Source: Chrysemys picta bellii
Lineage: Eukaryota > Chordata > Testudines > Emydidae
Assembly (NCBI RefSeq): GCF_011386835.1
Contig: NC_088796.1
Location: forward strand, 69,329,468-69,393,467
Direction: 5' to 3'
DNA: 64,000 nt
In this document: positions 48,424 to 59,606 of the stretch, piece after piece
How the letters are laid out: every line of letters starts with the position of its first letter
How positions within the stretch are numbered: position 1 is the first letter of the stretch
Notes under the pieces: generated by a model
Told to the model about the DNA's origin: nothing
The model's input: the letters and a program-made list of their open reading frames with translations, nothing else
Databases searched by the model: none
Translations under genes and position numbers: made by a program

Positions 48424-48604
48424 TAGTACACCTCTACCCTGATATAATGCGCCCTGATATAACACGAATTCAGATATAACGTGGTAAAGCAGTGCTCCGG
48501 GGGGGGTGGGGATGCACACTTCGGTGGATCAAAGCAAGTTCGATATAACGTGGTAAGATTTTTTGGCTCCCGAGGACAGCATTAGGTCGAGGTAGAGGTG
48601 TATT
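48424..48604 (-). mobile_element. MITE with GTACACCTCTA ends, copy 2, opposite orientation
   Basis: TAGTACACCTCTACCCTGAT to GAGGTAGAGGTGTATTG. The body reads GGTAAAGCAGTGCTCCGG and GATCAAAGCAAGTTCGATAT, the reverse complement order of copy 1 at 45836. Confidence 0.75.
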
Positions 48605-49257
48605 GTTTAACTTCATAAATATATTTGCCTTCGTAAGGTATACAGAGGAGAGTATATAAGTTAGTGTTATTGTACTGAGTGGCGCTCTCTGGAGCTGCTG
48701 AGAAAGGTGAAGTGTAACACTGATAAATATACACCCCTAGCATAATAGCCCTGCTCTTTTTTCGCCTGAGCAGCTAGCCAGATTCATGATGATGTGGGTT
48801 ATTCCAGTGAAGATGGGATCTTTAAGTGGAGACATGTACCCATGTTTGGATTTGGAGACAGCTTTGTTTCAGTCACTTCATTACATTTAGTCTAAATGAA
48901 AGTCAGCAGTTATGCCCAGGACAACAAATTTTAACAAAACCCCCAAGAATAACTACATAATATATATTATTGCATACAAAAGGACATTGGGATTGCAAAG
49001 TTGAATACTCAAAGGTTAGAAAATGCCCAAATTAAAGCTGACTGTGATACTGCTGCACAGTGGTCAGTGTGTGGTATGTGTCTCCCTCAGTGCCTGATCC
49101 ACGGAGGATGCATGTCTGTTACAGGCTCCAGCTATGAAACCTGGCTCAAGCTTTAGAAATTCATGCTTTTAACTTTGGAGTTCCCTGATTCAGTTCCTAG
49201 TATCTGCCAAGATGGCTGGCTATCATAAAACCTTAATACATCTCTCGTGTGTGCATA

Positions 49258-49345
49258 TTATTATTTATTTGTAATACTCTAGCACCCAGGAGTCCGAATC
49301 ATGGACCAGGACTCCGTTGTGCTAAAGGCTGTAAAAAGACAATCA
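49258..49345 (+). repeat. Old interspersed amniote repeat
   Basis: TTATTATTTATTTGTAATAC, then CTCTAGCACCCAGGAGTCCG, AATCATGGACCAGGACTCC and TTGTGCTAAAGGCTGTAAA resemble a dispersed repeat common in turtles and birds. Class uncertain. A minus-strand relative is at 22545-22615. Confidence 0.5.
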
Positions 49346-50097
49346 TACAGTCTTTAATTACATAATCGAACTCTACATATGTTGTGTGTATAAAAAATAA
49401 AAATAGTGTGTGCAAATTTATCATTTCTCCTATTCTACTTGGTTTACATTTCAGCAATTTCAAAAGACTCAAATATGTAGCTGCAAAATCCATAATATCC
49501 ACACACAACATATATGTCTAAAAATATTCAGCAACAAAACTCAAGATACATACATACAAATATGTGAAGGAAAAGGGGGCTTTATTCCTGTGTTTGAATG
49601 TTTTAAGAGCTATTTCAAATTAATTTGCAAAATATTATAGCACATATGTGCAAAGTATGTCATCTCATTTTCCCTTCGGATTTCATTTCTAAAGTTTGTG
49701 TGAAAACTCAGACTAAAAACAGCAAAATCATTGAGATTGACAACTGAATTACATTTTCCAACTTGCCAAAATCATTACAATTGCAACAAAATAATAGCTC
49801 CATTGTAGAATAAAAATCCCCTTTCCTAGCTGCTTGTCCACATTCACAATGAGTGAGTAATGATGCCTCCCACAAGTTTTTCCTAATCTTAAGGCAATTA
49901 ACTTATTGTATGGGAGCAAGTGTTTGTTTTCAAAGCACTTTTATGTTTAGATGTCATTGTTGTGTTCCGGGGTGCAATCCAGACAGTGAGGGATTGTCGT
50001 CACCTTTCCTGTAACCCTGGTGCTTTATATGCTCTGCTGCAGAGGCTCACAGCCTGTACACAGACAGCCAGCAAACAAGCATGCATGGTCTATGTGT
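49346..50097. other. Unassigned intronic sequence
   Basis: AT-rich, no recognised feature. Confidence 0.4.
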
Positions 50098-50250
50098 TCA
50101 TAGAATATCAGGGTTTGGAAGAGACCTCAAGAGGTCATCTAGTCCAACCCCCTGCTCAAAGCAGGGCCAATCCCCAGACAGATTTTTACCCCAGTTCCCT
50201 AAATGGCCCCCTCAAGGATTGAACTCACAACCCATTGAGCTATCCCTCAG
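50098..50250 (-). mobile_element. tRNA-derived SINE with CR1-type tail
   Basis: On the minus strand it starts CTGAGGGATAGCTCAATGGG (A-box-like), then TTGTGAGTTCAATCC (B-box-like), a middle block, and a tail TGGACTAGATGACCTCTTG...ATATTCTATGA identical in style to CR1 3' ends. This is the arrangement known for the tortoise polymerase III SINE, whose tail derives from a CR1 LINE so that the LINE machinery can mobilise it. Confidence 0.85.
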
Positions 50251-50273
50251 TACTCTGATTCCAGCAGTCTGCT

Positions 50274-51506
50274 TGTCACACCCCAGCCACACACTGGTAT
50301 CCACCAGCCTTGGTTACTAGACAGCTGGGAGTGGTACAGTGCCAGTGCTTACTTTGTTAGACTTCGTTGGCACTGGAGTGGGGAATATTCTGCTGTGACA
50401 GTAAATAAGACACTTGTGCTGCACCGGCCTGGAGCGGGTACTGGTGTGTGTTTCCTCTGTGACTACCAGCCAAGTGAATCCAACACTCCCCACCCACCCC
50501 CAGTCCTAAATTTCACAAAACCGTGTGCTCCGCCAGGTCCAGCCCTTTCCTGGACCATTCAGAGGAATGATAAGGTTCATTGGCTCCTCTGAAGAGAGGA
50601 AAGTCACAGCTTCTCACTTCAGCTGGAGTTAACAATCGCTTCAGTTCAAGCACAGCACTAGGCTCGTTTCGATTAAAAGTCAAACAAGCTGATTAACCAA
50701 AGGAGAGAGGATTTTAAGTTATGTCAAGTACAAGGAATACAGTTAGAAAGGGTTACAAACAAAACAAAAGGAAAAATAAATTTCCTAATGCTAAAACTGA
50801 AATAAACTATTGTCTAAGTATCAGGTAAAGTTCTTACTACACACTTCTTCCAGCAAGATGGCTGACGGTCCCTCTGGTCAGGATCTCTTCCCAAAGACAA
50901 ATTCCAGTGTCTCTGTCGTCTTAGGTGAAAGATCACTTGAGGTTCTTTGCCCCTCTCTTTTATAGTCCAGTGAACCTTTGAAATGGAGTCTTCTGAAGGA
51001 TGCCTCCCAAAATAAAGTCAATTCAAGCTGTATGGAAGGAGACATGGAGTGTGGTGGTGAAGGAAGTTCCATGCTAGTTTCCTCCTCTGTAGGTGTTTGC
51101 TCAAATGCCAGTTAATCTGTTCCTGCCCTCTTCTATGCAAATGAATGGACACTTGCCATGTGATTGGTAAGCAACTCTGATCACAGCTGGCTGGAGGTGT
51201 CAGCTTGTTCTTTGTCTGGGAGAAACCTCTTTACCCCCTCTTCAGTCTTGTCTGGTAAATACATTTTAGTTCCATGTTTCCTTCATATTTCTGTTGTCCT
51301 TTGGGCATTTACCATATGCACACCACACCAGAATATTAACCATCAGTGTGTTGTTAGTCTTCCACTGATGCTGTACATGACACGCATCAGATACCATCTG
51401 ACATTAATGAATTGGGATACACTGAACTTGTCAGGCCAGCTGAAACTCACTACCAGGTACCAATGAGCCCCTTGCCCTCTTGCACTGGGATGCTGTTAGG
51501 GTTACA
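50274..51506. other. Possible LTR-like repeat, weak
   Basis: TGTCACACCCC near 50274 and GGGTTACA ending at 51506 are roughly inverted, and the composition resembles turtle LTR repeats, including a TATA-like CTCTTTTATAGTCC (minus CTATAAAAGAG) at about 50956-50967. No target duplication is seen. It could equally be unique intron. Confidence 0.3.
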
Positions 51507-53505
51507 GTCATTCATACTCAAGCAGCATTAGATGAGATTTATATAGTGTTTCTTAGGCTTTTTTGCAAGTTAAGACATTGATATTGCTGTAGGCATCCCG
51601 CTGTGTAGCAGAGCAAGATTTTTTTTTTTTTAAACCCACTCATTTCTGCAGTATGTATCTGAGCTTTTTAAAATAAATCTCATCCAAACCTGATTTCCAG
51701 GAGCAGTAAAAGAAATTCCAGTATTTTCCACAGAGTAGAAATTCAGACTCCTAGCATGGAAAACTACTTGTATTTTCTCTTTATATGTCCTCCTTATATG
51801 CTTCCAACCAACTCTGAATAATTTATGCTTGGAGTTTAGTTATACTTTAATACTCCAAGGTGAGAGAAAGGGAACCAGAAATGAAGTTGTGAGCTCTTCC
51901 AAACCCTGCCTGCTCATGAAAATCTTTTTTTAACTATAAAGACTCATCACTTGCAACACTGAAAAACTCAAGATGAGGGCACCAGTTATGATTACAAATG
52001 TTCTAAGCTTTCCTGACTTACATGAGCTTCTCAGCACTGAAGTTTTCCACTATTTTCTCTTGACTGAGGGTCTAATCTGAAAAATATATCAATGACCTTC
52101 CAAACCATGCAGGTCCAGGAAAGCTCTGTGTGTTGGTCAATCAGTAGGCTGATTTATCCGTGATAGGGCTGCTGCAGAAATCCAAAATAAACAAAGCAAG
52201 ATGCACTTCTTGTGAGCATGTTGCAGAGCTGTACAGAGCAGTACAGAACTCATGAAAATGAGCGCCCACCTTCGACATTATGCTACTCCCTCTTTTCTAA
52301 ACCTCTGTCTCCTTTCTGCACGATCCCAGGAGGAAGACTGGCTCCAGAGTGGGGGCTTTTAATTGAAAACAACAAACCAACAAAAAGGGAAAAGACCTTT
52401 CCCATCACGATCATCAGTTGGAAGGAAATGGGTTTCTGCTTTCACAGCAATTGTTTTATGCGCACCCCACCATTAGTCAAATAATTTGGGGGTCTTCCTG
52501 TTCATGTAGTTTGCCACTTGTGTCTGAAGGAGGGGATTAGGTATTAATTAGAAGGCTCCTTTCCTCCCTGACAGAAACAGCACTTTCAGCCATGACTGTT
52601 TGTAGGTATGCCAGCAATGGCCTCTTTAACATTCTTCTCCAGATGCCTGATGTTCCATTGTTTGGGAAAGAACGTGGCTCTCAAATTAGGACTCCAGGGG
52701 ATGCAGTGACAATGCTCTTTACAACAAAGTCCTCCCCATTTCTAAACTTGCCCTTCTAGATTTATATTGAATCATTCCTTTTGAAATGTGGATAACAAAC
52801 CCAGACACCTACCGTACAACTCAATCTCACCCCAAATTCTTTTCTTTGACTGCCCCAGTATTGTCACAGAACCCCTCTCCAGAAATTTGTCTCCCCTTTT
52901 CCAGCCTTAATCAGATGACATTTGATATTATTTTACATTATCGGTTCTAGAGGGTTTATTGTCTGTTTCACAGGAGTATATGAAGATTAATTAGTGTAAT
53001 GTTTATATAGCACTTTAAATATGTAAAGCATTATATAATGATTTGCATTGATGCAGTGACCTTCCTATTGCAGTTCTTTAGTAAAATATTGAAAAGATAT
53101 GTATGATTATAATGTGTACTTAGGGATTAACTCTTTTTACTTAAAGGATTTGGATTTTTTTAACTCTGGGTATTTTTTCTGTCTTGTTGAATAGAGCCAT
53201 TTGAGAGTTCTTTATATTGGCTAATGAGAAATATTCTGGTTAAATATATTTAATGATTCTGAAATTCTTTGGAAGTTAGAATACTCCTATATATTTATCA
53301 ATATGTTACAATTTTTAAAAAATTCATTTTTGCACACTAAAGAAACACAGTATCTCCACTGTACATAGTGTGTAGAAATGGGCAAACTTCAAAAGAGTCA
53401 ATGGTTTGATACATGTAAGCTCTCAAGCAATTACTTATTTAAACCTTTTCTGAACTGACCTGTCATGAAGATGCTTTTCTCAAATGTATGTTCTAATTCA
53501 AACAA
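51507..53505. other. Unassigned intronic sequence
   Basis: T run near 51620-51632. No exon or repeat recognised. Confidence 0.4.
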
Positions 53506-53668
53506 ATTATAGGGCTTGATCGTGCTCACTCTGTGGAGTGAGGAAGAAAGTCCTTCCACTGCAGGAATTACTGGGTTTAATTCTAGAGGATGTGTTATGC
53601 AGGAGGTTCGATGAGATGATCATAATGAACCCTTTTAGCTTTAAAACCTATGACTCTATGAACTTTAT
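53506..53668 (+). mobile_element. CR1-type or SINE tail fragment
   Basis: AGATGATCATAATGAACCCT, TTTAGCTTTAAAACCTATGA and CTCTATGAAC form a CR1-style 3' end in plus orientation. The part before it (53507-53600) may be an old SINE body. Confidence 0.55.
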
Positions 53669-54038
53669 GACTCAGTAGTTTTGATAATGGAAATCTCATG
53701 AGAACAGTCTTTCTTGTAAAGTTTCAAGTAATTCCTGATTCCAGTTTGTCCAGATATGTCACAAGAATCAGTGATGGTGATCAGTATTTTGGTACTTCTG
53801 CTTCTGACTTAAGTTGGCAATAAGAAATTCAAATGCTAAAATGAAAAATAATGAAATAACAGGTTAACTGAAATCCTCAGAACCTCCAAAAACTATCCCA
53901 AAGTTCTTTCCTGCATCTAGCCAAAGAATACAGTACAGTTCCTTTCTTGGCAATAGCAAATGGAACATGTTAATTTGAGCACATTACCAGTGCCCTGACC
54001 TGATGTGTTTAATAAATCCACCTTGAAGACAATTGAAG

Positions 54039-54130
54039 ATCTTGGGCAAAATTCAGCCTTGGGGTATTTAGGTACTACTCCAGTTGATTTAACTAAAAGC
54101 CTCTTTTGCTTCTGCTAGGGCTGAATTTGT
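54039..54130. repeat. Short hairpin-type repeat
   Basis: GGGCAAAATTCAGCCTTGG to GGGCTGAATTTGTC are inverted-like ends around CTACTCCAGTTGATTTAACT. Resembles the 3005 and 19151 class of old hairpin repeats. Confidence 0.45.
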
Positions 54131-54536
54131 CTTCTAGTGGCACAGTCTGCAAGCAAGTGGATGAGATTTGGGTTTGCTATGATTAACCAGGCAATTGAAT
54201 GGATACTACATGCAAGTATCATACTAGCACAGTAATCTTTTCCCCTTTGTAAATATCTTAACAAAGGTGAGATACATTGGCCTAGAACCTGGGCCATATT
54301 AAGTCCCTTTTGTGACACTCCAGCAGCAGAGGGAACTTATAGTTGCCCTAAAAGGGTTCCCCCTAAACCTCTGCTTTGCAATCTCTTCTGCTTCCTGGCA
54401 TAGGGAGAGTTTCAGGGCATGCAAGGGGGCAGGAGAAGGTGTGACTGAACTTCACTGAGATCTGGCAATTTTCACTGGCAGAAGAGCCCAAAGGGGATGG
54501 CTGGTGGAAGTCAGGGCAGACCTAAAGCTGCTCTTA

Positions 54537-54832
54537 GGCCTAGTCTTCACTTACCGGCTGGTCCGGAGGCACGCAATCGATGTTCTGTGATCGATTTATC
54601 GCGTCTGGTTAAGACGCGATAAATCGATCCCGGATCGATCCCGGAAGTGCCCACAATCGGCGCCGGTACTCCAGCTCTCCGAGAGGAGTACGCAGCGTCG
54701 ACGGGGGGAGACTTCCAGCCGCGTCTGGACCCCGGTAAGTCCGGACTAAGGTACTTCGAATTCAGCTACGTTATTAACGTAGCTGAATTTGCGTACCTTA
54801 GTCCGAAGTCCGGACTAAGTGGGGACCAGCCC
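54537..54832. mobile_element. Harbinger-type MITE, copy 2, just upstream of the exon
   Basis: Same ends and interior as copy 1 at 36150, with 3-bp duplications TTA (54534-54536 and 54833-54835). I count three substitutions and a 5-bp difference (TTATT inside the TACGTTATTAACGTA palindrome) between the copies, so both are young. It ends 254 bp before the CAMK4 exon and is CpG-dense. Confidence 0.88.
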
Positions 54833-55086
54833 TTAGTTGCATTTGGGACAGACAGTATCGGGTTCTGACTTCCCACAGGATTTGAGGGGCAGAAAGGCAG
54901 TGTAATTACATCTTTGTCCTCTATCTGCACTGAAACAGCTGAGAATGTAGCAGTTTATATTTTAACCCTTTGCTCTGCAACTTATTAGAAATCTCCAGTT
55001 GGAAATAAGAAGTCACACAGTGTTGTCTAATTAGACAAGATGTATTCAATAGCCTGCAATAATAACACTGTTTCTTTTTCATTTAG

Positions 55087-55165
55087 TGGTGCTACATCCA
55101 TTGTCTACAGATGCAGGCAGAAAGGAACCCAGAAGCCTTACGCTGTCAAAATGTTGAAGAAAACT
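55087..55165 (+). CDS. CAMK4: CAMK4 internal exon (probably exon 2), start of kinase domain
   Basis: This is the only host coding exon I can support. After one base that completes an arginine codon (phase carried from the previous exon) it reads 26 codons beginning GATSIVYRC and ending AVKMLKKT. That corresponds to the glycine-rich ATP loop and the strand with the ATP-binding lysine (AVK) of Ca2+/calmodulin-dependent protein kinase IV, a nuclear and cytosolic serine/threonine kinase that phosphorylates CREB downstream of calmodulin and CaMKK. The run QKGTQKPYA is characteristic of CaMKIV, whereas CaMKI differs here. The acceptor is a pyrimidine tract ending in ATTTAG; the donor is GTAAGT. Differences from the human protein as I remember it are conservative (K to R, L to V, V to M). 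I found neither the first exon nor the next exon (the part after LKKT) in the window. The exon number is inferred from mammalian gene structure. Confidence 0.92.
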
Positions 55166-56058
55166 GTAAGTTGTTTTTTGATTACTACACAATTGTATTG
55201 ATAGGATTGGTAATTAATTTGTACCCTCTTCACCTCTGAGATCCATCACTCCAGCAGCAGAGCATCTTCTGCTCCCCAAACTTAAAGGGATTTGGTGGAA
55301 AGCATGAGTAAGTAAGGCCTACACTCTGAAGACTGGTAAAGGGGGGGGGGGTGAACTCAAGCAGAGAAGGAAAGTAGTAGGAGGCCAAGAGAAGGGGAAG
55401 AAAAATGGTGGGTCCTGATTGGGTGGAAAAGAGTGACTGAGGGAAGGCTGAGTGGTTGGAGTTCAGGGATGTGAATTTTATTCATGTGCTAGAATGGCAA
55501 CATAACGGCAGGTGGGTAGGTGAAAACATGCCTAACTGCTACATTAAGTGGTGGTCTCAGTGCAAGACATAATGGACAGGTTCTGCATCAATAAGATGTT
55601 GGCACTAATTTGTAGTCTTTGAAAAGAGGCCAAAGATTAAACTGGCGTAGAAATGAAACTAGAGGTGCTCCTTCAGCATCTATGTTTGGCATGCTGGCAG
55701 GAGGGAAAAGGTAATTGTGTGAAAAGCTTGCATTGCTACTGCTTGTGCTGTTTGTTTTCTATGGAAAAACAGAAGTCTTTAGTTTCAAGTTATAGTTTAG
55801 CTCCCTACACTCTCACATTCGCTTAACAGTTTAAAAATAAACAATTGCTCATTTAATTTTTTGTGATTCTTATTCTGAAATGCATTAAGAAAACAAATGG
55901 TATAATTTTAAAAAAAATCCATTACAGTTTTTCAGTGTCTGTACAGATTAGTTCATTTATATGATTGACATAGGGTTTAAAAACCCATAAAAGTTGAGAA
56001 AAATAATTAATAGCTTCATAGATTCCAAGCCCAGAGGGACCATTATGATCATCTAGTC

Positions 56059-56294
56059 CAGTGGTTCTCAAACTTCATTGCAGTGCAACTCTGTTCTGAC
56101 AATAAAATTACGACATGACCCAGGGTGGGGGGAGAGGGCGCCGGAGCCTGAGCCCCGCCGCCCCGGGTCGGGGTGGAGCTCAGACTTCAGCTTCAGTTCC
56201 AGGTCCCAGCAAGTCTAATCCTGGTCCTGGTGACTCCATTAAAATGGAGTCATGACCCACTTTGGAGTCCCAGCCCACAGTTTGAGAACCATTG
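56059..56294. mobile_element. hAT-type MITE with CAGTGGTTCTCAAAC ends, in CR1
   Basis: Ends CAGTGGTTCTCAAACTTC and CAGTTTGAGAACCATTG; perfect 8-bp duplication ATCTAGTC (56051-56058 and 56295-56302). GC-rich 236-bp body without coding sequence. Confidence 0.94.
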
Positions 56295-56896
56295 ATCTAG
56301 TCTGACCTCCTGTATAACACAGGCCAGAGAACTTCCCCAAAATAATTCCTAGAGCACGTATTTAGAAAAACATCTACTCGTGATTTAAAAATTACCAGTG
56401 ATGGAAAATCCACCATGATCCTTGTCAAACTGTTCTATGGTTAATTACCTTCACTGTTAAAAATGTATGCCACATTTCCAGTCTGAATTTGTCAAGCTTC
56501 AACTTCCAGCCTTTGGATTATGTAATTCCTCTCTCTGCTAGCTTGAAGTGACCACTATCAAATATTCCCCGTTTAGGTACTTATAGACTGTAATCAAGTC
56601 ACTCCTTAACCATCTCTGATTAAGCTAAATAGAGTGAGCTCCTTGAATCTATCCCTATAAGGCATATTTTCTAATCCTTTAGTCATTCTCGTGGCTCTTC
56701 TCTGAACCCCCTCCTATTTATCAACATTTTTCTTGAATTGTGGACACTAGAACTGGACACAATATTCCAGTAGTGGTTGCACCAGTGCGAAATACAGCAG
56801 TAAAATAACCCTTTATTTCTACCTGAGATTCCCCAGTTTATGCATTCAAGGACTGCATTAGCCCTTTTGGCCACAGCATCACACTGGGAGCTCATA

Positions 56897-57034
56897 AGAA
56901 CGGCCATACTGGGTCATACCAAAGGTCCATTCAGCCTAGTATCCTGTCTACCACCAGTGGCCAATGCCAGGTGCCCCAGAGGGAGTGAACTAACAGTTAA
57001 TGATCAAGTGATCTCTCTCCTGCCATCCATCCAC
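56897..57034. repeat. Short dispersed repeat inserted in CR1
   Basis: ATAAGAACGGCCATACTGGG to TCCTGCCATCCATCCAC interrupts the CR1 order (GGGAGCTCAT then GTTCAGCTGA). I recognise it as a common turtle and crocodile repeat but not its class. No duplication is evident. Confidence 0.55.
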
Positions 57035-57742
57035 GTTCAGCTGATTATCCACCACAGCCAAATCTGCTTCCCTGGATAGAGTCCCCCATCTTGTAAGTAT
57101 GGCCTAAATTTTTTGTTCCTAGGTGTTGTGACAAAGTTCCTCCTCTATCTTGGTGGATCCTGCACTTATTGGCAGATTTTCTTGCCTCAGAGATTCACCA
57201 TGTGGGTTGGGGAACAGCCCAGAGACCTTCCCCTCTGGGAGAACCCACAGTCCAGGTCAATTGGGAGGTTTGGGGGGAACTCGGGCCCGCCCTCTACTCC
57301 AGGTTCCAGCCCAGGGCCCCGTGGACTGCAGCTGTCTATAGTGCCTCCTGTAACAGCTGCATGACAGCTACAACTCCCTGGGCTACTTCCCCATGGCCTC
57401 CTCCAAACACCTTCCTTATTCTCACCACAGGATCTTCCTCCTGGTGTCTGATAACGCTTGTGCTCCTCAGTCCTCCAGCAGGACACCCTCTCAGCTCTTT
57501 GCGCCTCTTGCTCCCAGCTCCTCACACTCCCACCACAAACTGAAGTGAGCGCCTTTTTAAAACCCAGGTGCCCTGATTAGCCTGCCTTAATTGATTCTAG
57601 ATGTTTCAGAGTAGCAGCCATGTTAGTCTGTATCCGCAAAAAGAACAAGAGTACTTGTGGCACCTTAGAGACTAACAAATTTCTTAGAGCATAAGCTTTC
57701 ATGGACTACAGCCCACTTCTTCGGATGCATACAGAGTGGAAT

Positions 57743-57922
57743 AAGAAGAACAGGAGGACTTGTGGCACCTTAGAGACTAACAAATTTATTAGAGCATAAG
57801 CTTTCGTGGACTACAGCCCACTTCTTCGGATGCATCCGAAGAAGTGGGCTGTAGTCCACGAAAGCTTATGCTCTAATAAATTTGTTAGTCTCTAAGGTGC
57901 CACAAGTCCTCCTGTTCTTCTT
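57743..57922. repeat. Perfect 180-bp spacerless palindrome of Penelope tails
   Basis: The two 90-bp arms are exact reverse complements centred on TGCA at 57831-57834 (between 57832 and 57833), in the context TTCGGATGCATCCGAA. Both arms share the variant AGTCCTCCTGTTCTTCT, so one was copied from the other or joined very recently. It could extrude a cruciform. Confidence 0.95.
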
Positions 57923-58148
57923 TTTGCGGATACAGACTAACACGGCTGCTACTCTGAAACAGAGTGGAATAAATATTGAGGAGATATATATACACACATA
58001 CAGAGAGCATAAACAGGTGGGAGTTGTCTTACCAACTCTGAGAGGCCAATTAAGTAAGAGGAAAAAAAACTTTTGAAGTGATAATCAAGCTAGCCCAGTA
58101 CAGACAGTTTGATAAGAAGTGTGAGAATACTTACAAGGGGAGATAGAT

Positions 58149-59606
58149 TCAATGTTTGTAATGGCTCAGCCATTCCCAGTCCTTATTCAATCCTGAGTTG
58201 ATTGTGTCTAGTTTACATATCAATTCCAGCTCAGCAGTCTCTCGTTGGAGTCTGTTTTTGAAGTTTTTCTGTTGTAATATAGCCACCCGCAGGTCTGTCA
58301 TTGAATGACCAGACAGGTTAAAGTGTTCTCCCACTGGTTTTTGAGTATTATGATTCCTGATGTCAGATTTGTGTCCATTAATTCATTTGCGGAGAGACTG
58401 TCCGGTTTGGCCAATGTACATGGCAGAGGGGCATTGCAGGCACATGATGGCATATATCACATTGGTAGATGTGCAGGTGAACGAGCCCCTGATAGAATGG
58501 CTGATGTGATTAGGTCCTATGATGATGTCACTTGAATAGATATGTGGACAGAGTTGGCATCGGGCTTTGTTACAAGGATAGGTTCCTGGGTCAGTGTTTT
58601 TGTTCAGTGATGTGTGGTTGCTGGTGAGTATTTGCTTTAGGTTTGGGGGTTGTCTGTAAGCGAGGACAGGTCTGTCTCCCAAGATCTGTGAGAGTAAAGG
58701 ATCATCTTTCAGGATAGGTTGTAGATCTCTGATGATGCGCTGGAGAGGTTTTAGTTGGGGGCTGAAGGTGACAGCTAGTGGTGTTCTGTTATTTTCTTTG
58801 TTGGGCCTGTCTTGTAGGAGGTGACTTCTGGGTACTCGTCTGGCTCTGTCAATCTGTTTTTTCACTTCAGCAGGTGGGTATTGTAGTTTTAAGAATGCTT
58901 GATAGAGATTTTGTAGGTGCTTGTCTCTATCTGAGGGATTGGAGCAAATGCGGTTATATCTTAGAGCTTGGCTGTAGACAATGGATCGTGTGGTGTGTCC
59001 TGGATGGAAGCTGGAGGCATGTAGGTAAGTGTAGCAGTCAGTAGGTTTCCGGTATAGGGTGGTATTTATGTGACCATCGCTTATTAGCACAGTAGTGTCC
59101 AGGAAACGGACCGCTTGTGTGGATTGCTCTAGGCTGAGGTTGATGGTGGGATGGAAATTATTGAAATCATGGTGAAATTCCTCAAGGGCTTCTTTTCCAT
59201 GGGTCCAGATGATGAAGATGTCATCAATGTAGCGCAAGTAGAGTAGGGGCATTAGGGGATGAGAGCTAAGGAAGCGTTGTTCTAAGTCAGCCATAAAAAT
59301 GTTGGCATATTGTGGGGCCATGCGGGTACCCATAGCAGTGCCGCTGACTTGAAGGTATATATTGTCCCCAAATGTGAAATAGTTGTGGGTGAGGACAAAA
59401 TCACAAAGTTCAGCCACCAGGTTAGCTGTGACATTATCGGGGATACTGTTCCTGATAGCTTGTAGTCCATCTTTGTGTGGAATATTGGTGTAGAGGGCTT
59501 CTACGTCCATAGTGGCCAGGATGGTGTTTTCTGGAAGATCACCGATGGATTGTAGTTTCCTCAGGAAGTCAGTGGTGTCTCGAAGATATTTCATATTTGG
59601 GGACAA
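58149..59606 (-). pseudogene. Penelope-like reverse transcriptase / GIY-YIG endonuclease, 5'-truncated with one stop
   Basis: This 407-codon minus-strand frame (58383-59606) continues in frame after one TGA to a natural stop at 58149. RT motifs: A, ATMDVEALYTNIP (residues 31-43); B, SGTAMGTRMAPQYANIFM (88-105); C, YIDD (126-129); FLDT (168-171). Then the thumb-like LYRKPTD...HTTRSIVYSQALRYNRICSN, the Cys/His linker CNKARCQLCPHI (345-356), and GIY-YIG with IYAIMCLQC and MYIGQTGQ (384-401). Penelope-like elements use such proteins for target-primed reverse transcription. The frame opens with TTG at an inversion junction, so the N-terminal part of the RT is lost. The stop (TGA at 58383-58385) replaces AGA, which encodes arginine in the 41.6-kb copy. 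Otherwise the frame is strikingly open, implying a young insertion. Confidence 0.93.

Larger units (their letters stand above)
1..55086 (+). other. CAMK4: CAMK4 intron upstream of the exon (repeat-rich)
   Basis: The sequence from the window start to the acceptor AG at 55085-55086 shows no other coding exon that I recognise on either strand. Every long open frame falls in a transposable element or in simple or GC-rich sequence. I therefore read the whole stretch as intron, part of a long first intron if the exon is exon 2. A small non-conserved exon or an antisense non-coding RNA cannot be excluded by eye. Confidence 0.7.

Noticed and set aside
50200..50250. A tRNA gene
   Set aside because: Only A- and B-box-like parts are present and they run into a CR1-type tail, so it is a SINE head.
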